NCBI GenBank assembly: GCA_900553135.1
Contig: USCO01000004.1
Coordinates: forward strand, 1-40,435
Direction of reading: 5' to 3'
From: an uncultured Eubacteriales bacterium
GTDB lineage: Bacteria > Bacillota > Clostridia > Oscillospirales > Oscillospiraceae
DNA length: 40,435 bases
Numbering within the stretch: position 1 is the first letter of the stretch; the number at the start of each line of letters is the position of its first letter. Below are positions 26,681-35,280 of the stretch, in pieces. Under the pieces are notes generated by a model. It saw nothing but the letters and a program-made list of their open reading frames with translations, was not told the origin of the DNA and ran no database searches. A program made the translations under genes and the position numbers.

Positions 26681-26735
26681 ATTTCTTACTTATGTTCAAA
26701 GCAATAATAATTAAGTAACTTTTAACTTTGACATC

Positions 26736-26764
26736 ATTATAAGAGGAGGGGGTGTTCCTGTTAA
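26736..26764 (-). promoter_or_regulatory. Promoter of the LRR/SLH gene
   Basis: On the minus strand TTAACA (26764-26759), 17 bases, TATAAT (26741-26736). The leader of about 50 bases is A/T-rich and lacks a strong ribosome site before the ATG at 26680. Confidence 0.75.
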
Positions 26765-26842
26765 CTGAGAAAAGGCACAAAAAGGACAGGCTTTTTCCAG
26801 CGTCCTTGGGCAGGGTGGAAAGAAAACACCTGAAAAAGTGAA

Positions 26843-26880
26843 AAAAAGAAGAGACGGAAGGCAATTTGCCTTCCGTCTCT
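26843..26880 (-). terminator. Terminator of the serine dehydratase operon
   Basis: AGAGACGGAAGGCA (26850-26863) pairs with 26867-26880. On the minus strand a TTCTTTTTTT tract follows. Confidence 0.85.
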
Positions 26881-26898
26881 CTTGTTTTGGGACGATGC

Positions 26899-27777
26899 TC
26901 AACCGCATCCACCGCAGCCACCGCAGCGCTGGCAGGCGGAGGGAGCCGCGGCGCAGCCCCCCAGGGCGGTCTCCCGCAGCTCGGAGGGGATGCGACGGCC
27001 CACGTTGTACATGACCTCCAGCATCTCGTCAAAGGGGATGAGCTGCCGGATGCCGCTGAGGGCCAGCTCGGCGGCCACCAGGGCGTTGGCGGCCCCGGCG
27101 GCGTTGCGGTTCTGACAGGGGTACTCCACCAGGCCCCCCACCGGGTCGCAGACCAGACCCAGCATGTTCATGAGCACAGTGGAGGCGGCGTCCAGACACT
27201 GCTCCGGGGTGCCCCCCATGAGCTCCACCGCCGCCGAAGCGGCCATGGCGGCGGCCACGCCCACCTCAGCCTGGCAGCCGCCTACGGCTCCGGCCACAGT
27301 GGCGTTGCGCATGGCCAGATAGCCCACGGCGCTCGCGTTGAACAGGCCCTCGATGAGCCGCTCATCGGAGATGTGGTAGCAGTCCTGCAGGGCCAGCAGC
27401 AGGCCGGGCAGCACGCCCGCGGAGCCCGCCGTGGGGGCGGCCACAATGAGGCCCATGGAGGCGTTGACCTCCAGCACGGCCATGGCGTAGGTGATGGCCT
27501 TTTCCAACACCGGGCCGCAGATGTCCTTTTTCTTGGCGGCGTGGGCGAAGAGCAGCTTGGACTCCCCGCCGATGAGTCCGCCCATGGAGCGCACCGGGGT
27601 CTTCAGAGGTGTGGTGGCCGACTGGCGCATGATCTCCAGCACCCGGGCCATACGCCGGTCCACGGTGTCCGGCGTGGTCTCCCCCAGCTCGCACTCCCGG
27701 CGGCGCATGATCTGGGAGATGGAGCAGCCCTCCTGGCGGCACAGCTCCAGTAACTCTTTTGCATTGCGAAAATCCAT
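26899..27777 (-). CDS. sdaAA: L-serine dehydratase, iron-sulfur, alpha subunit
   Basis: With the beta subunit this oxygen-sensitive 4Fe-4S enzyme deaminates L-serine to pyruvate and ammonia. Typical motifs include NASMGLIVAAPTAGSAGVLPG, the cluster cysteines in GGCQAEVG and CDPVGGLVEYPC, and the end GRRIPSELRETALGG. Length is 292 residues. The last residues are unusual: after ALGG comes CAAAPSACQRCGGCGGCG, a Cys/Gly tail with six cysteines in all that I do not recall in family members. The ATG follows GGAGG and lies 11 bases after sdaAB. Confidence 0.95.
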   Translation of the reverse strand: MDFRNAKELLELCRQEGCSISQIMRRRECELGETTPDTVDRRMARVLEIMRQSATTPLKTPVRSMGGLIGGESKLLFAHAAKKKDICGPVLEKAITYAMAVLEVNASMGLIVAAPTAGSAGVLPGLLLALQDCYHISDERLIEGLFNASAVGYLAMRNATVAGAVGGCQAEVGVAAAMAASAAVELMGGTPEQCLDAASTVLMNMLGLVCDPVGGLVEYPCQNRNAAGAANALVAAELALSGIRQLIPFDEMLEVMYNVGRRIPSELRETALGGCAAAPSACQRCGGCGGCG

Positions 27778-27788
27778 GCTGGCCCTCC

Positions 27789-28457
27789 TTACGACTGGAC
27801 GATCATCACGTCATGGATATAGGGATTCTTTTTGAGCTCCTCGGTGATGCCCTCGGGCAGCCGTCCGTCGGACTCGATGATGCTGTAGGCGGTGAGCCCC
27901 TTGCTCTCCCGGAACAGGCGCATGAAGGCCAGGTTGACCCCCCGGTCGCTGAGCACCTTGGTGATGTGGGCCACCACGCCGGGCTTGTCCTGCTGGACCA
28001 CGATGACGGCGGAGTACTCTCCGGTGAAATCCACCTCCACGCCGTTGATGCGCACGATCTTCACCTTGCCGCCCCCCAGGGAGACGCCCCGCACGGTCAT
28101 CACCTGGCCCGCGGCGTTCTCCATGCGGATGTCCACGGTGTTGGGGTGGACGTCGGTCTCGGTCTCGTTGGGCACAAAGGAGAATTCCAGTCCCCGCTCT
28201 CCGGCGATGCGGAAGGAGTCCCGGATGCACACGTCGTCGGTGGAGAAGCCCATGATGCCGCCCAGCAGGGCCCGGTCGGTGCCGTGGCCGTGGTAGGTCT
28301 TGGCAAAGGAGCCGTACAGGGTAAACTCCACCTTCTTCAGGGGAGGCGCAATGAGCTTCTGGGCCAGCTGGGCGATCACCGCGGCCCCCGCGGTGTGGGA
28401 GCTGGAGGGACCGATCATATTGGGGCCCAGCACATCGAAAACACTGATAAAGGACAT
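27789..28457 (-). CDS. sdaAB: L-serine dehydratase, iron-sulfur, beta subunit
   Basis: The partner of the alpha subunit. The N-terminal FDVLGPNMIGPSSSHTAGA is diagnostic, followed by GSFAKTYHGHGTDRALLGG. An ACT domain at about 147-222 (VVQQDKPGVVAHITKVLSD) probably binds serine allosterically. Length is 222 residues, normal for the split clostridial form. It starts 4 bases after the transporter stop, so the three genes form one transcript. Confidence 0.96.
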   Translation of the reverse strand: MSFISVFDVLGPNMIGPSSSHTAGAAVIAQLAQKLIAPPLKKVEFTLYGSFAKTYHGHGTDRALLGGIMGFSTDDVCIRDSFRIAGERGLEFSFVPNETETDVHPNTVDIRMENAAGQVMTVRGVSLGGGKVKIVRINGVEVDFTGEYSAVIVVQQDKPGVVAHITKVLSDRGVNLAFMRLFRESKGLTAYSIIESDGRLPEGITEELKKNPYIHDVMIVQS

Positions 28458-28461
28458 GATA

Positions 28462-29688
28462 TCACTCCTGTTCCACAGCGGTCCCCTTCATGATGAACTT
28501 GCGGTAGATGGTGTCCACAATGGTGCCGATGGCGTTGTCGCCGGACACGTTGCAGGCGGTGCCGAAGGAGTCCTGGGTGATGTACAACGCCACCATGATG
28601 GCGCAGATGGGGCCGTTCACGTCACCGGCCTCGGGGCCAAAGACCATGTACAGGAAGGGCAGGGCGGTCATGATGGAGCCGCCGGGGGCGCCGGGGGAGG
28701 CCACCATGGCGATGCCCAGGGTTATGATGAAGGGCACCACGGTGCCCAGGCTGATGGGCAGCTGGTACATAAGGCACACGGCGGTGGCGCAGGCGGTAAT
28801 GGTGATCATGGAGCCGGCCATGTGGATGTTGGCGCACAGGGGGACCACGAAGTTGCGGATCTCCTCCAGGATGCCGTCCTTGGCGGCGCACTGAAGGTTC
28901 ACGGGGATGGTAGCGGCGGAGGACTGGGTGCCGATGGCGGTGGCGTAGCCGGGGATCTGGTTGCGGATGAGGGTGACGGGGTTCTTCTTGGAGATGAGAC
29001 CGGCCACCAGGAACTGGATGCAGATGTAAATGAGGTGCATGGCGATGACCACCAGGAATACCTTCCACAGGATGCTCAGGATGGCGAAGGTCTTGCCGGA
29101 GTAGGTCATGTTGGTGAAGGTGCCGCAGATGTACAGGGGCAGCAGGGGGATGATGACCACGTGGAGCACCTTGTCAATGATGGCGGAGAAGTCCTCCATG
29201 CCGTGGTAGAGGCTCTCGCCGATCTCCTTGCCCCGCATGGTGGACAGGCACAGGCCCAGCACAAAGGCCAGGGTCACGGCGGACAGGGTGTCCAGCAGGG
29301 GCGGAATGGACAGGGAGAAGTAGCTCTCCAGGGACACGTCGGCGGTGGCGGCGATCTGGTCCAGAGCGCCCTCACTCATAAAGGAGGGGAACAGGCTGGA
29401 GGAGACCAGGTAGGAGGCCGAACCGGCCACCAGGGTGGAGAAGTAGGACAGGGCCACGGTGATAAGGAGCAGCTTGCCCGCGCCGCTGCGCAGGTTGGCG
29501 ATGCCCATGGTCACGTAGGCCACGATCATGAGAGGGATGATGAAGGACAGGAAGGTGCTGAAGATGGACGAGCAGGTGACCACCACCCGGTTGAACCACT
29601 CCGGCATAAAGGAGCCGAAGAGGATACCGATGATAATGGCGATGATCAGCTTGGGGATCAGACCCAGTTTGAACGATTTCTTTTCCAT
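28462..29688 (-). CDS. Dicarboxylate/amino acid:cation symporter (DAACS family), probable serine importer
   Basis: A 408-residue transporter of the GltP/SstT fold with about eight membrane helices and two re-entrant hairpins. The HP1 serine-rich motif appears as TQSSAATIPVN, the following helix has NIHMAGSMI, and HP2 is SPGAPGGSIM. These bind the amino acid and sodium or protons. Being first in an operon with both serine dehydratase subunits points to serine (possibly threonine) as substrate; this is inference from context. AGGAGG precedes the ATG. Confidence 0.9.
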   Translation of the reverse strand: MEKKSFKLGLIPKLIIAIIIGILFGSFMPEWFNRVVVTCSSIFSTFLSFIIPLMIVAYVTMGIANLRSGAGKLLLITVALSYFSTLVAGSASYLVSSSLFPSFMSEGALDQIAATADVSLESYFSLSIPPLLDTLSAVTLAFVLGLCLSTMRGKEIGESLYHGMEDFSAIIDKVLHVVIIPLLPLYICGTFTNMTYSGKTFAILSILWKVFLVVIAMHLIYICIQFLVAGLISKKNPVTLIRNQIPGYATAIGTQSSAATIPVNLQCAAKDGILEEIRNFVVPLCANIHMAGSMITITACATAVCLMYQLPISLGTVVPFIITLGIAMVASPGAPGGSIMTALPFLYMVFGPEAGDVNGPICAIMVALYITQDSFGTACNVSGDNAIGTIVDTIYRKFIMKGTAVEQE

Positions 29689-29760
29689 TATAGTTCCTCC
29701 TAACTGCTTTCTCTATTTTGGTATGTTTGTTGATTTCCCCGTTGACTTTTCTTTGAAGTT

Positions 29761-29817
29761 AGTCTAACATGTCCATATCAATTAATCAAATAAACCGATT
29801 TCATCATTTCGATGAAA
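29761..29817 (-). promoter_or_regulatory. Promoter and LysR-type operator of the serine operon
   Basis: On the minus strand TTGATT (29789-29784), 17 bases, TAGACT (29766-29761) with a TGn extension. About 10 bases upstream of the -35 box lies TTTCATC-N5-GATGAAA (29799-29817), a perfect 7-bp dyad with LysR-box geometry. The divergent LysR gene is the likely binder. Confidence 0.7.
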
Positions 29818-29871
29818 ATAATTAATACAACTCCGGACACACCCCGGAGACCGGGAGCGGGAGGGGGATCT

Positions 29872-30774
29872 ATGGAACTGCGCCAGCTGACCACCTTTAT
29901 CCGGGTGGCCAAATTTCAAAGCTTTTCCAAGGCGGCGGCCAGCCTGGGCTACTCCCAGTCGGCGGTGACGGTGCAGATCCGCCTGCTGGAGGAGGAGCTG
30001 AAGGTGCGCCTGTTTGACCGCATGCACAAGCAGGTGATCCTCACCGCCCAGGGCCAGCAGTTTCTGGACAGCGCCTACAGCATCCTCCAGGAGGTGAACC
30101 GGGCTACTTTGTCCCTGGCCGGGCCGGAGGAGGTGCTGCGGGGCCAGCTGCACATCGGCACCCTGGAGTCCCTGTGCTCCGCCCGCCTGCCCGGGGTGGT
30201 GCGGGCCTTCCGCAATCAGCACCCCGGGGTGCGCATCCAGATCACCACCGGTGTACCCGAGGAGCTCATCGCCAAAATGGAGCGGGGCGAGGTGGACATC
30301 ATCTACCTGCTGGACGAGCCTTTGTACAACAACGACTGGAACAAGCTTCTGGAGGAGCGGGAGGCCATGGTCATGGTGGCCTCTCCCGCTTTGGGGCGCT
30401 CCCTGGGGGCGGGGCCCCACCGCCTGGAGGAGCTGCTGGACAAGCCCTTCTACCTCACCGAGCGGGACGCCAACTACCGCCGCCTGCTGGACCGCCGCCT
30501 GGCCGCCAGCGGCCGCTCCGTGGTCCCTGCCCTGGAGAGCAGCTACGCCTCCTTTATCCTGCGCATGCTGGAGGAGACCGAGGGGCTATCCTACCTGCCC
30601 TGGTTCCTGGTGGAGGAGAAGGTGCGCCAGGGAGCGCTGACGGTGGTGGACGTCACCGACCTCCAGGGGGCCATGTACGGACAGATCTTCTCCCACAAGG
30701 AGAAGTGGACCACCCGGGAGATGGGGGAATTTGTCCGCCTGTGTACCCACCACGCCCGAAAAGCAGGTCAATAA
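29872..30774 (+). CDS. LysR-family regulator, probable regulator of the serine operon
   Basis: A 300-residue regulator with an N-terminal winged helix (ELRQLTTFIRVAKFQSFSKAA, SQSAVTVQIRLLEEEL) and a LysR substrate-binding domain starting near GQLHIGTLES. The ATG at 29872 follows GGAGGGG; an upstream in-frame ATG at 29812 would add 20 low-complexity residues and has no ribosome site. It is divergent from the transporter-sdaAB-sdaAA operon, with a dyad operator between them, so it probably responds to serine or a product of its breakdown. This is inference. Confidence 0.92.
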   Translation: MELRQLTTFIRVAKFQSFSKAAASLGYSQSAVTVQIRLLEEELKVRLFDRMHKQVILTAQGQQFLDSAYSILQEVNRATLSLAGPEEVLRGQLHIGTLESLCSARLPGVVRAFRNQHPGVRIQITTGVPEELIAKMERGEVDIIYLLDEPLYNNDWNKLLEEREAMVMVASPALGRSLGAGPHRLEELLDKPFYLTERDANYRRLLDRRLAASGRSVVPALESSYASFILRMLEETEGLSYLPWFLVEEKVRQGALTVVDVTDLQGAMYGQIFSHKEKWTTREMGEFVRLCTHHARKAGQ

Positions 30775-30776
30775 AA

Positions 30777-30810
30777 AACGCCTGGACGGAATATCCGTCC
30801 AGGCGTTTTT
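30777..30810 (+). terminator. Terminator of lysR
   Basis: Perfect 12-bp stem (CGCCTGGACGGA, loop ATA) followed by TTTTT, immediately after the stop codon. Confidence 0.9.
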
Positions 30811-30842
30811 GGCTGTAAAGGCAGGGAAATGGGGTAAAAATC

Positions 30843-31745
30843 TCAGAATACCACCTTGCCCAGGGCGGACTGGACCAGCTCAGAGGCCAGGATGCCCGTT
30901 TTGTTGCGCACGTCCAGAATGGGGTTGACCTCCACCATGTCCATGGACAGCAGCTTCTGGGAGGCGGAAAGGGACTCCACCGCCAGGAAGGCCTCCCGGG
31001 TGGTGAGACCGCTGTGCACCACCGTGCCGGTGCCCGGGGCGGCCTCGGGGGTGATGGCGTCCACGTCGAAGCTGAGGTGGATGCCCGCGGTGCCGGTACC
31101 GGCTACCTCAATGGCCCGGCGCATGACCTCGGCCATGCCCAGCTGGTCGATCATGTTGATGGAGAAGGTGGTCACGCCCGCCTCCTTCATGCGCAGGCGC
31201 TCGGCGCTGTCAATGTCCCGGCCGCCGATCTGTACGCAGTGGGTCACATCCACATAGGCGGGGGCCTGGCCGAAATTCACCATGCAGTCGGGGCCAAAGC
31301 CGCACACGGCCGAAAAGGGCATGCCGTGCATGTTGCCCGAGAGGGTGCTGTCCTGGTTGTTCCAGTCCCCGTGGGCGTCGATCCAAATGACGCCGATGGA
31401 TTTTCCCTGGCGGGCGTAGTACTGGGAGACAGCGGCGATGCTGCCCGCGGCGATGCTGTGGTCGCCGCCCAGCAGAACGGGCAGGGCCTCCTCCTCCAGG
31501 CTTTCCAGCACCCGGTCGTACACCTCCCGGTCCACCTGGGTCACCTGCTGGGCGCAGCGCAGATTGCCCTGCGTCTCCTCCAGGGTCAGGGGCTGCACAT
31601 CCCCCAGGTCCTTCACCCGGTAGCCCAGGCTCTCCAGACCCTGGCGCAGTCCCGCCAGGCGGATGGCGGCGGGGCCCAGGCTGGCCCCCCGCTTGGAGGC
31701 GCCCAGGTCCATCCGGGCGCCGATGAGATTTACCGTGCGTTTCAC
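30843..31745 (-). CDS. rocF: Arginase
   Basis: Arginase hydrolyses arginine to ornithine and urea with a binuclear manganese centre. All six ligands are visible: GGDHS (His 96), IDAHGDWN (Asp 123, His 125, Asp 127) and SFDVDA (Asp 227, Asp 229). The substrate loop GNMHGMPFSAVCG is also present. The usual Asp-Pro after the last ligand is Thr-Pro here. Length is 300 residues. The start is GTG at 31745 with AAAGGACGG; the ATG overlapping it runs straight into a stop. It follows a LysR gene on the same strand by 37 bases. Confidence 0.93.
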   Translation of the reverse strand: MKRTVNLIGARMDLGASKRGASLGPAAIRLAGLRQGLESLGYRVKDLGDVQPLTLEETQGNLRCAQQVTQVDREVYDRVLESLEEEALPVLLGGDHSIAAGSIAAVSQYYARQGKSIGVIWIDAHGDWNNQDSTLSGNMHGMPFSAVCGFGPDCMVNFGQAPAYVDVTHCVQIGGRDIDSAERLRMKEAGVTTFSINMIDQLGMAEVMRRAIEVAGTGTAGIHLSFDVDAITPEAAPGTGTVVHSGLTTREAFLAVESLSASQKLLSMDMVEVNPILDVRNKTGILASELVQSALGKVVF

Positions 31746-31782
31746 ATGAATTCCGTCCTTTCTGATTGAGATTGCAGTTGGA

Positions 31783-32691
31783 TCAAGCAATTTTCTCCAA
31801 CAAGGTGATGAAATATTCCATATAGGCGGGCACATAGGCCCCCTCCCGCCAGCTGAGATACCAGGTCAGGGCGTGGTCGGGGTCGCCCACCCGGAAATAC
31901 TGCACCGGCCGGGGATAGCTGCGGTCCTGGAGATAGCTCTCCATGGTAAAGGCAATGCCGAGCCCCTCCGCCGCCATCTGGCAGCCCAGCTCGATGTTGG
32001 TAATGAGGTGGGTTTTCCGCGGATGTACCCCGGCGTATTTCAGGGCGGCGTCCACCTCGCCGCGGATGGTGCGGCCGGGCTCCATGAGGTAGAAGTCCTC
32101 GTTTTCCAGCTGCCCCAGGTCCAGATAGGGGTAGTGGCAGCCCTCCAGCCAGCGGCCCCGCTTGGCGGCGGGGTGCTGGGCGGAGATCACAGCCAGTATG
32201 TGGTCCTGGCGCACCTCATGACTGATGAGGCCCGGAGCGGTAGGGCGCAGGTTGGCGTAAATGAGGTCCAGCTCTCCCAGACACAGGAGGTGTTCCAAAT
32301 TTTGGGCGGTGTCTTCATGCAAAATCACATCAATTTCGGGGTACTCCTGCTGGTACTGGCGCAGCAGCCGGGGCATCAAAAACAGGTTTCCCATGCGCAG
32401 GCCTCCTACGTGGAGCTTTCCCTTGCGGCCGCTGAGCAGATCGCTCAGCTCGGAATCAAAGTCATTTTTCAGGGCGGCGATCTGGTAAGCCCGGCGAAGA
32501 TAGGCCTCTCCCACCTGGGTGGGGACCAGACGCTTGCCCACCCGCTGGAATAAGGGGGCGCCAAGGCGCTTTTCCAGACTGGTAAGGAAGATGCTCAGGG
32601 TGGGCTGGGTGACGTGGAGAAGCTCGGCGGCACGGGTGATGCTACGGGTCTTGTCCAGCGCCAACATATATTCCTGCTCCTTGATGTTCAT
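31783..32691 (-). CDS. LysR-family transcriptional regulator
   Basis: A 302-residue regulator with a winged helix (RSITRAAELLHVTQPTLS) and a LysR effector domain from about GKLHVGGLRMG. It lies upstream of arginase in the same direction and is divergent from the transporter-peptidase pair, so it could control either. The effector is unknown. The ribosome site (GGGGTGAAG) is moderate. Confidence 0.91.
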   Translation of the reverse strand: MNIKEQEYMLALDKTRSITRAAELLHVTQPTLSIFLTSLEKRLGAPLFQRVGKRLVPTQVGEAYLRRAYQIAALKNDFDSELSDLLSGRKGKLHVGGLRMGNLFLMPRLLRQYQQEYPEIDVILHEDTAQNLEHLLCLGELDLIYANLRPTAPGLISHEVRQDHILAVISAQHPAAKRGRWLEGCHYPYLDLGQLENEDFYLMEPGRTIRGEVDAALKYAGVHPRKTHLITNIELGCQMAAEGLGIAFTMESYLQDRSYPRPVQYFRVGDPDHALTWYLSWREGAYVPAYMEYFITLLEKIA

Positions 32692-32732
32692 GACTTCACC
32701 CCAAAATCATAGTAAAAATCAATGAATAGCAT

Positions 32733-32754
32733 AGAAATAATAAATTTAATTTCT
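32733..32754. promoter_or_regulatory. A/T-rich dyad between divergent lysR and transporter genes
   Basis: AGAAAT-N10-ATTTCT, with an internal TAAATTTA palindrome, is a candidate LysR box. A TATACT -10 box (near 32774) lies downstream on the plus strand without a good -35, as expected of an activated promoter. Confidence 0.45.
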
Positions 32755-32845
32755 GTTTCCGGCGTCATTATACTCAACCCATCCAGGGAAAGTCAACCCC
32801 CCGGCAGTGGACTTTCCCCAAACGCAGTAAAGGAGAGAGAACCCT

Positions 32846-34028
32846 ATGCCAGAACGGACCGTGAAAGCAAAAAAGGGCTTTACTATGCCCCACACCTTCG
32901 TGATCCTGTTTATCATCATCGCCATTGCCGTGGCGCTGACCTGGATCATCCCCAGCGGCGAGTACACCCGCATCGAGGACCCTGTCTCGGGCAGCACGGT
33001 GGTGGACGCCAACTCCTTCCAGTATGTGGAGGACGTCAGCGTCAATCCCCTGAAGGTGCCCATGATCATCGTGCAGGCCTTTGCCGATAACGGCGACCTC
33101 ATCACCCTGATCCTCCTCAGCGGCGGCGCCATCTACATGCTCACCGCTGCAGGCGCCCTGCAGGCCCTGGTGGCCGTGATCGTGCGCCGGTTCAGCAAGC
33201 GGGTGGAGGTCTTTATTCCCCTGCTGATGCTGGTGTTTGCCCTCATCTGTACCGCCCAGGCGGTAAATACCTTTATTGGATTTGCCCCCCATTACCGTGA
33301 TGCTGGCCCTGAGCCTGGGGCTTGACTCCATCGTGGGCGTGGGCATCATCCTGCTGGGCGGCGCTGTGGGCTTCTCCACCGGTACCCTCAACGTGAGCAC
33401 CACCCTGGTGGCCCAGAAGATCGCCGAGCTGCCCAACTACTCCGGCATCGGCTACCGCTGGGTGTGCTTTGTGGTATACTATATTGTCACCTGCTTCTGG
33501 CTGGTGCGCTACGCCAAGAAGATCCAGAAGAACCCCCGGCTGAGCCCCATGTACGACCTGGACCAGAACAGCCAGTTCAAGAGCGGCTCTCTGGATGACT
33601 TCGGCCATCTGGATACCCGCAAGAGCCTGTGCATCCTGGCCCTGGTGGTGGCTCTGGTGGTCATTGTCTATGGCTGCATCGAGCTGGCCTGGGACTTTGC
33701 CGAGCAGAGCGCCGTGTTCCTGGTGCTATCTGTGGTGGTGGGCTTCATCGCCGGCTTTGACGTGAACAGAATCTGTGCGGAGTTCCTCACCGGCACCAAG
33801 AAGATGCTGGGCGTCACCCGCCAGACCTGTATCCTCAGCTTCAACTTCGGCGACGGCTTCTGTAACTACATCCTGCCCACCTCCACCGCCCTCATGGGCA
33901 TCCTCAGCGCCGGCAACGTGCCCTACGACCGCTGGATGCGCTTTATGTGGAAGATGTTCCTCATCTGGTTCGCGGTGGGCGCTGTGCTGGTGGTCATCGC
34001 CCAGCTCATCAACTACGGACCCATGTGA
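32846..34028 (+). pseudogene. YfcC/DcuC-family transporter, frameshifted and internally deleted
   Basis: The first part (from 32846, MPERTVKAKKGF...) runs to FIGFAP, then leaves frame at a run of six C (33285-33290). Removing one C restores ...IGFAPITVMLALSLGLDSIVGV and continues to 34028. The joined product would be about 393 residues, shorter than the roughly 460-500 of YfcC-like carriers. Compared with the family as I recall it, about 80 residues are missing between FLTGTKKMLG and VTRQTCILSFNFGDGF, including the conserved SGSGQAA segment. Family members are membrane carriers for dicarboxylates or acyl-amino acids. The double lesion suggests decay, though the single-base shift alone could be a sequencing error. 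Confidence 0.85.
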
Positions 34029-34067
34029 TCGAAACCCCCTGCCGGGAACCATACGAGGTAAATTGCC

Positions 34068-35234
34068 ATGAAAGAGAATTTATACGAGCGCATTGAAGAA
34101 CAGCGGGAGAAGCTGTGGGCCATGGCGGACCAGATCCACGATGACCCGGAGTACGACGGGGAGGAGTACCACGCCGCCGCCCTGCTGGAGGACTATCTGG
34201 AGCAAAACGGCTTTGCCGTGGAGCGGGGCCTGGGCCAGTGGCCCACCGCCTTCCGGGCCACCTGGAGCCAGGGAGAGGGCGGCCCCCGCATCGGCCTGCT
34301 GTGCGAGTACGACGCCCTGCGGGGCTTGGGCCACGGCTGCGGCCACCATATGCAGGGCCCCTGCATCTGCGGCACGGCGGTCGCCCTGAAAAACGCCGGG
34401 TTTACACAGCCCTTCTCCCTGGTGGTCTACGGAACTCCCGCCGAGGAGACCCGCAGCGCCAAGGTGACCATGTGGGAGGACGGCTGCTTCCGGGACATTG
34501 ACGTGGCCCTTATGATGCACGGCGGCCCGGACACCTGCGTGGACGAGAAGAGCCTGGCCCTCACCAACTACATCGTGGAGTTCAAGGGCCAGGGGGCCCA
34601 CGCCGCTCTGGCTCCCGAGAAGGGGCGCAGCGCCCTGGACGCCCTGCTGCTGGCCTTCCAGGGGGTGGAGTTTTTGCGGGAGCACGTGCGGGAGGATACC
34701 CGCATGCACTATACCATCACCGAGAGCCCCGGCCCCACCAACGTGGTCCCCGCCCGGGCGGTGGGCGAGTTCTCCCTGCGCAGCTACTCCCGGGAGGTGC
34801 TGAACGGGGTGTGCCGCCGCTTTGAGCAGATCATCCAGGGTGCGGCCCTCATGGCCGACGTGGACTATGAGATCACCCGGGAGAAGAGCCTGGACAACAA
34901 GGTGCCCTGCCTGGCCCTCAACGACATCATCATGGACAACGCCCGGGCCTGCGGCGCCCCCGGCATCGCTCCGCCCCGGAAAAAGACGGGCAGCACCGAC
35001 TTTGGCAATGTGACAAATCACATGCCCGGCTGCTGTATCCGGGTGCAGTTCGTGCCCACCGGCACCTCCAGCCACACCCAGACCTTTGTGGACGCGGGTA
35101 AGACCCAGGCGGCCCACGACGCCATCCTCTACGGAGCCAAGACTCTGGCCGGAACGGCCTGCGACCTCATCTGCAAGCCGGAATTGATCCAGACCCTCTG
35201 GGCTGACTTTGAACAGGCCAAGAAAAACGCATGA
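34068..35234 (+). CDS. M20D-family metallopeptidase / amidohydrolase (AbgB/PM20D2-like)
   Basis: A 388-residue cytoplasmic di-metal hydrolase. The metal-site motifs EYDALRGLGHGCGHH (Asp 82, His 89, Cys 91, His 93) and GTPAEET are present, and GQGAHAA lies in the lid domain. The EYDAL form is typical of the p-aminobenzoyl-glutamate hydrolase / PM20D2 branch, which cleaves acyl-amino acids or odd dipeptides. It follows the YfcC-like gene by 39 bases, the usual import-and-hydrolysis pairing. With the transporter damaged, the enzyme may now lack its own supply route. Confidence 0.9.
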   Translation: MKENLYERIEEQREKLWAMADQIHDDPEYDGEEYHAAALLEDYLEQNGFAVERGLGQWPTAFRATWSQGEGGPRIGLLCEYDALRGLGHGCGHHMQGPCICGTAVALKNAGFTQPFSLVVYGTPAEETRSAKVTMWEDGCFRDIDVALMMHGGPDTCVDEKSLALTNYIVEFKGQGAHAALAPEKGRSALDALLLAFQGVEFLREHVREDTRMHYTITESPGPTNVVPARAVGEFSLRSYSREVLNGVCRRFEQIIQGAALMADVDYEITREKSLDNKVPCLALNDIIMDNARACGAPGIAPPRKKTGSTDFGNVTNHMPGCCIRVQFVPTGTSSHTQTFVDAGKTQAAHDAILYGAKTLAGTACDLICKPELIQTLWADFEQAKKNA

Positions 35235-35238
35235 ATGG

Positions 35239-35275
35239 AAAAAAGGGAGGCAGCTTTTGCTGCCTCCCTTTTTGC
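35239..35275. terminator. Bidirectional terminator
   Basis: AAAAGGGAGGCAGC, loop TTTT, GCTGCCTCCCTTTTT. It serves the peptidase gene on the plus strand and the BlaR1-type gene on the minus strand. Confidence 0.88.
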
Positions 35276-35280
35276 GTTTG

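Noticed and set aside
17888..26707. Uninterrupted 2939-codon plus-strand reading frame opposite the surface genes
   Set aside because: It is low-complexity (Gly, Val, Leu, His rich), spans several minus-strand genes, their stops and promoters, and reflects stop-free antisense sequence caused by the GC-rich third codon positions of the real genes.
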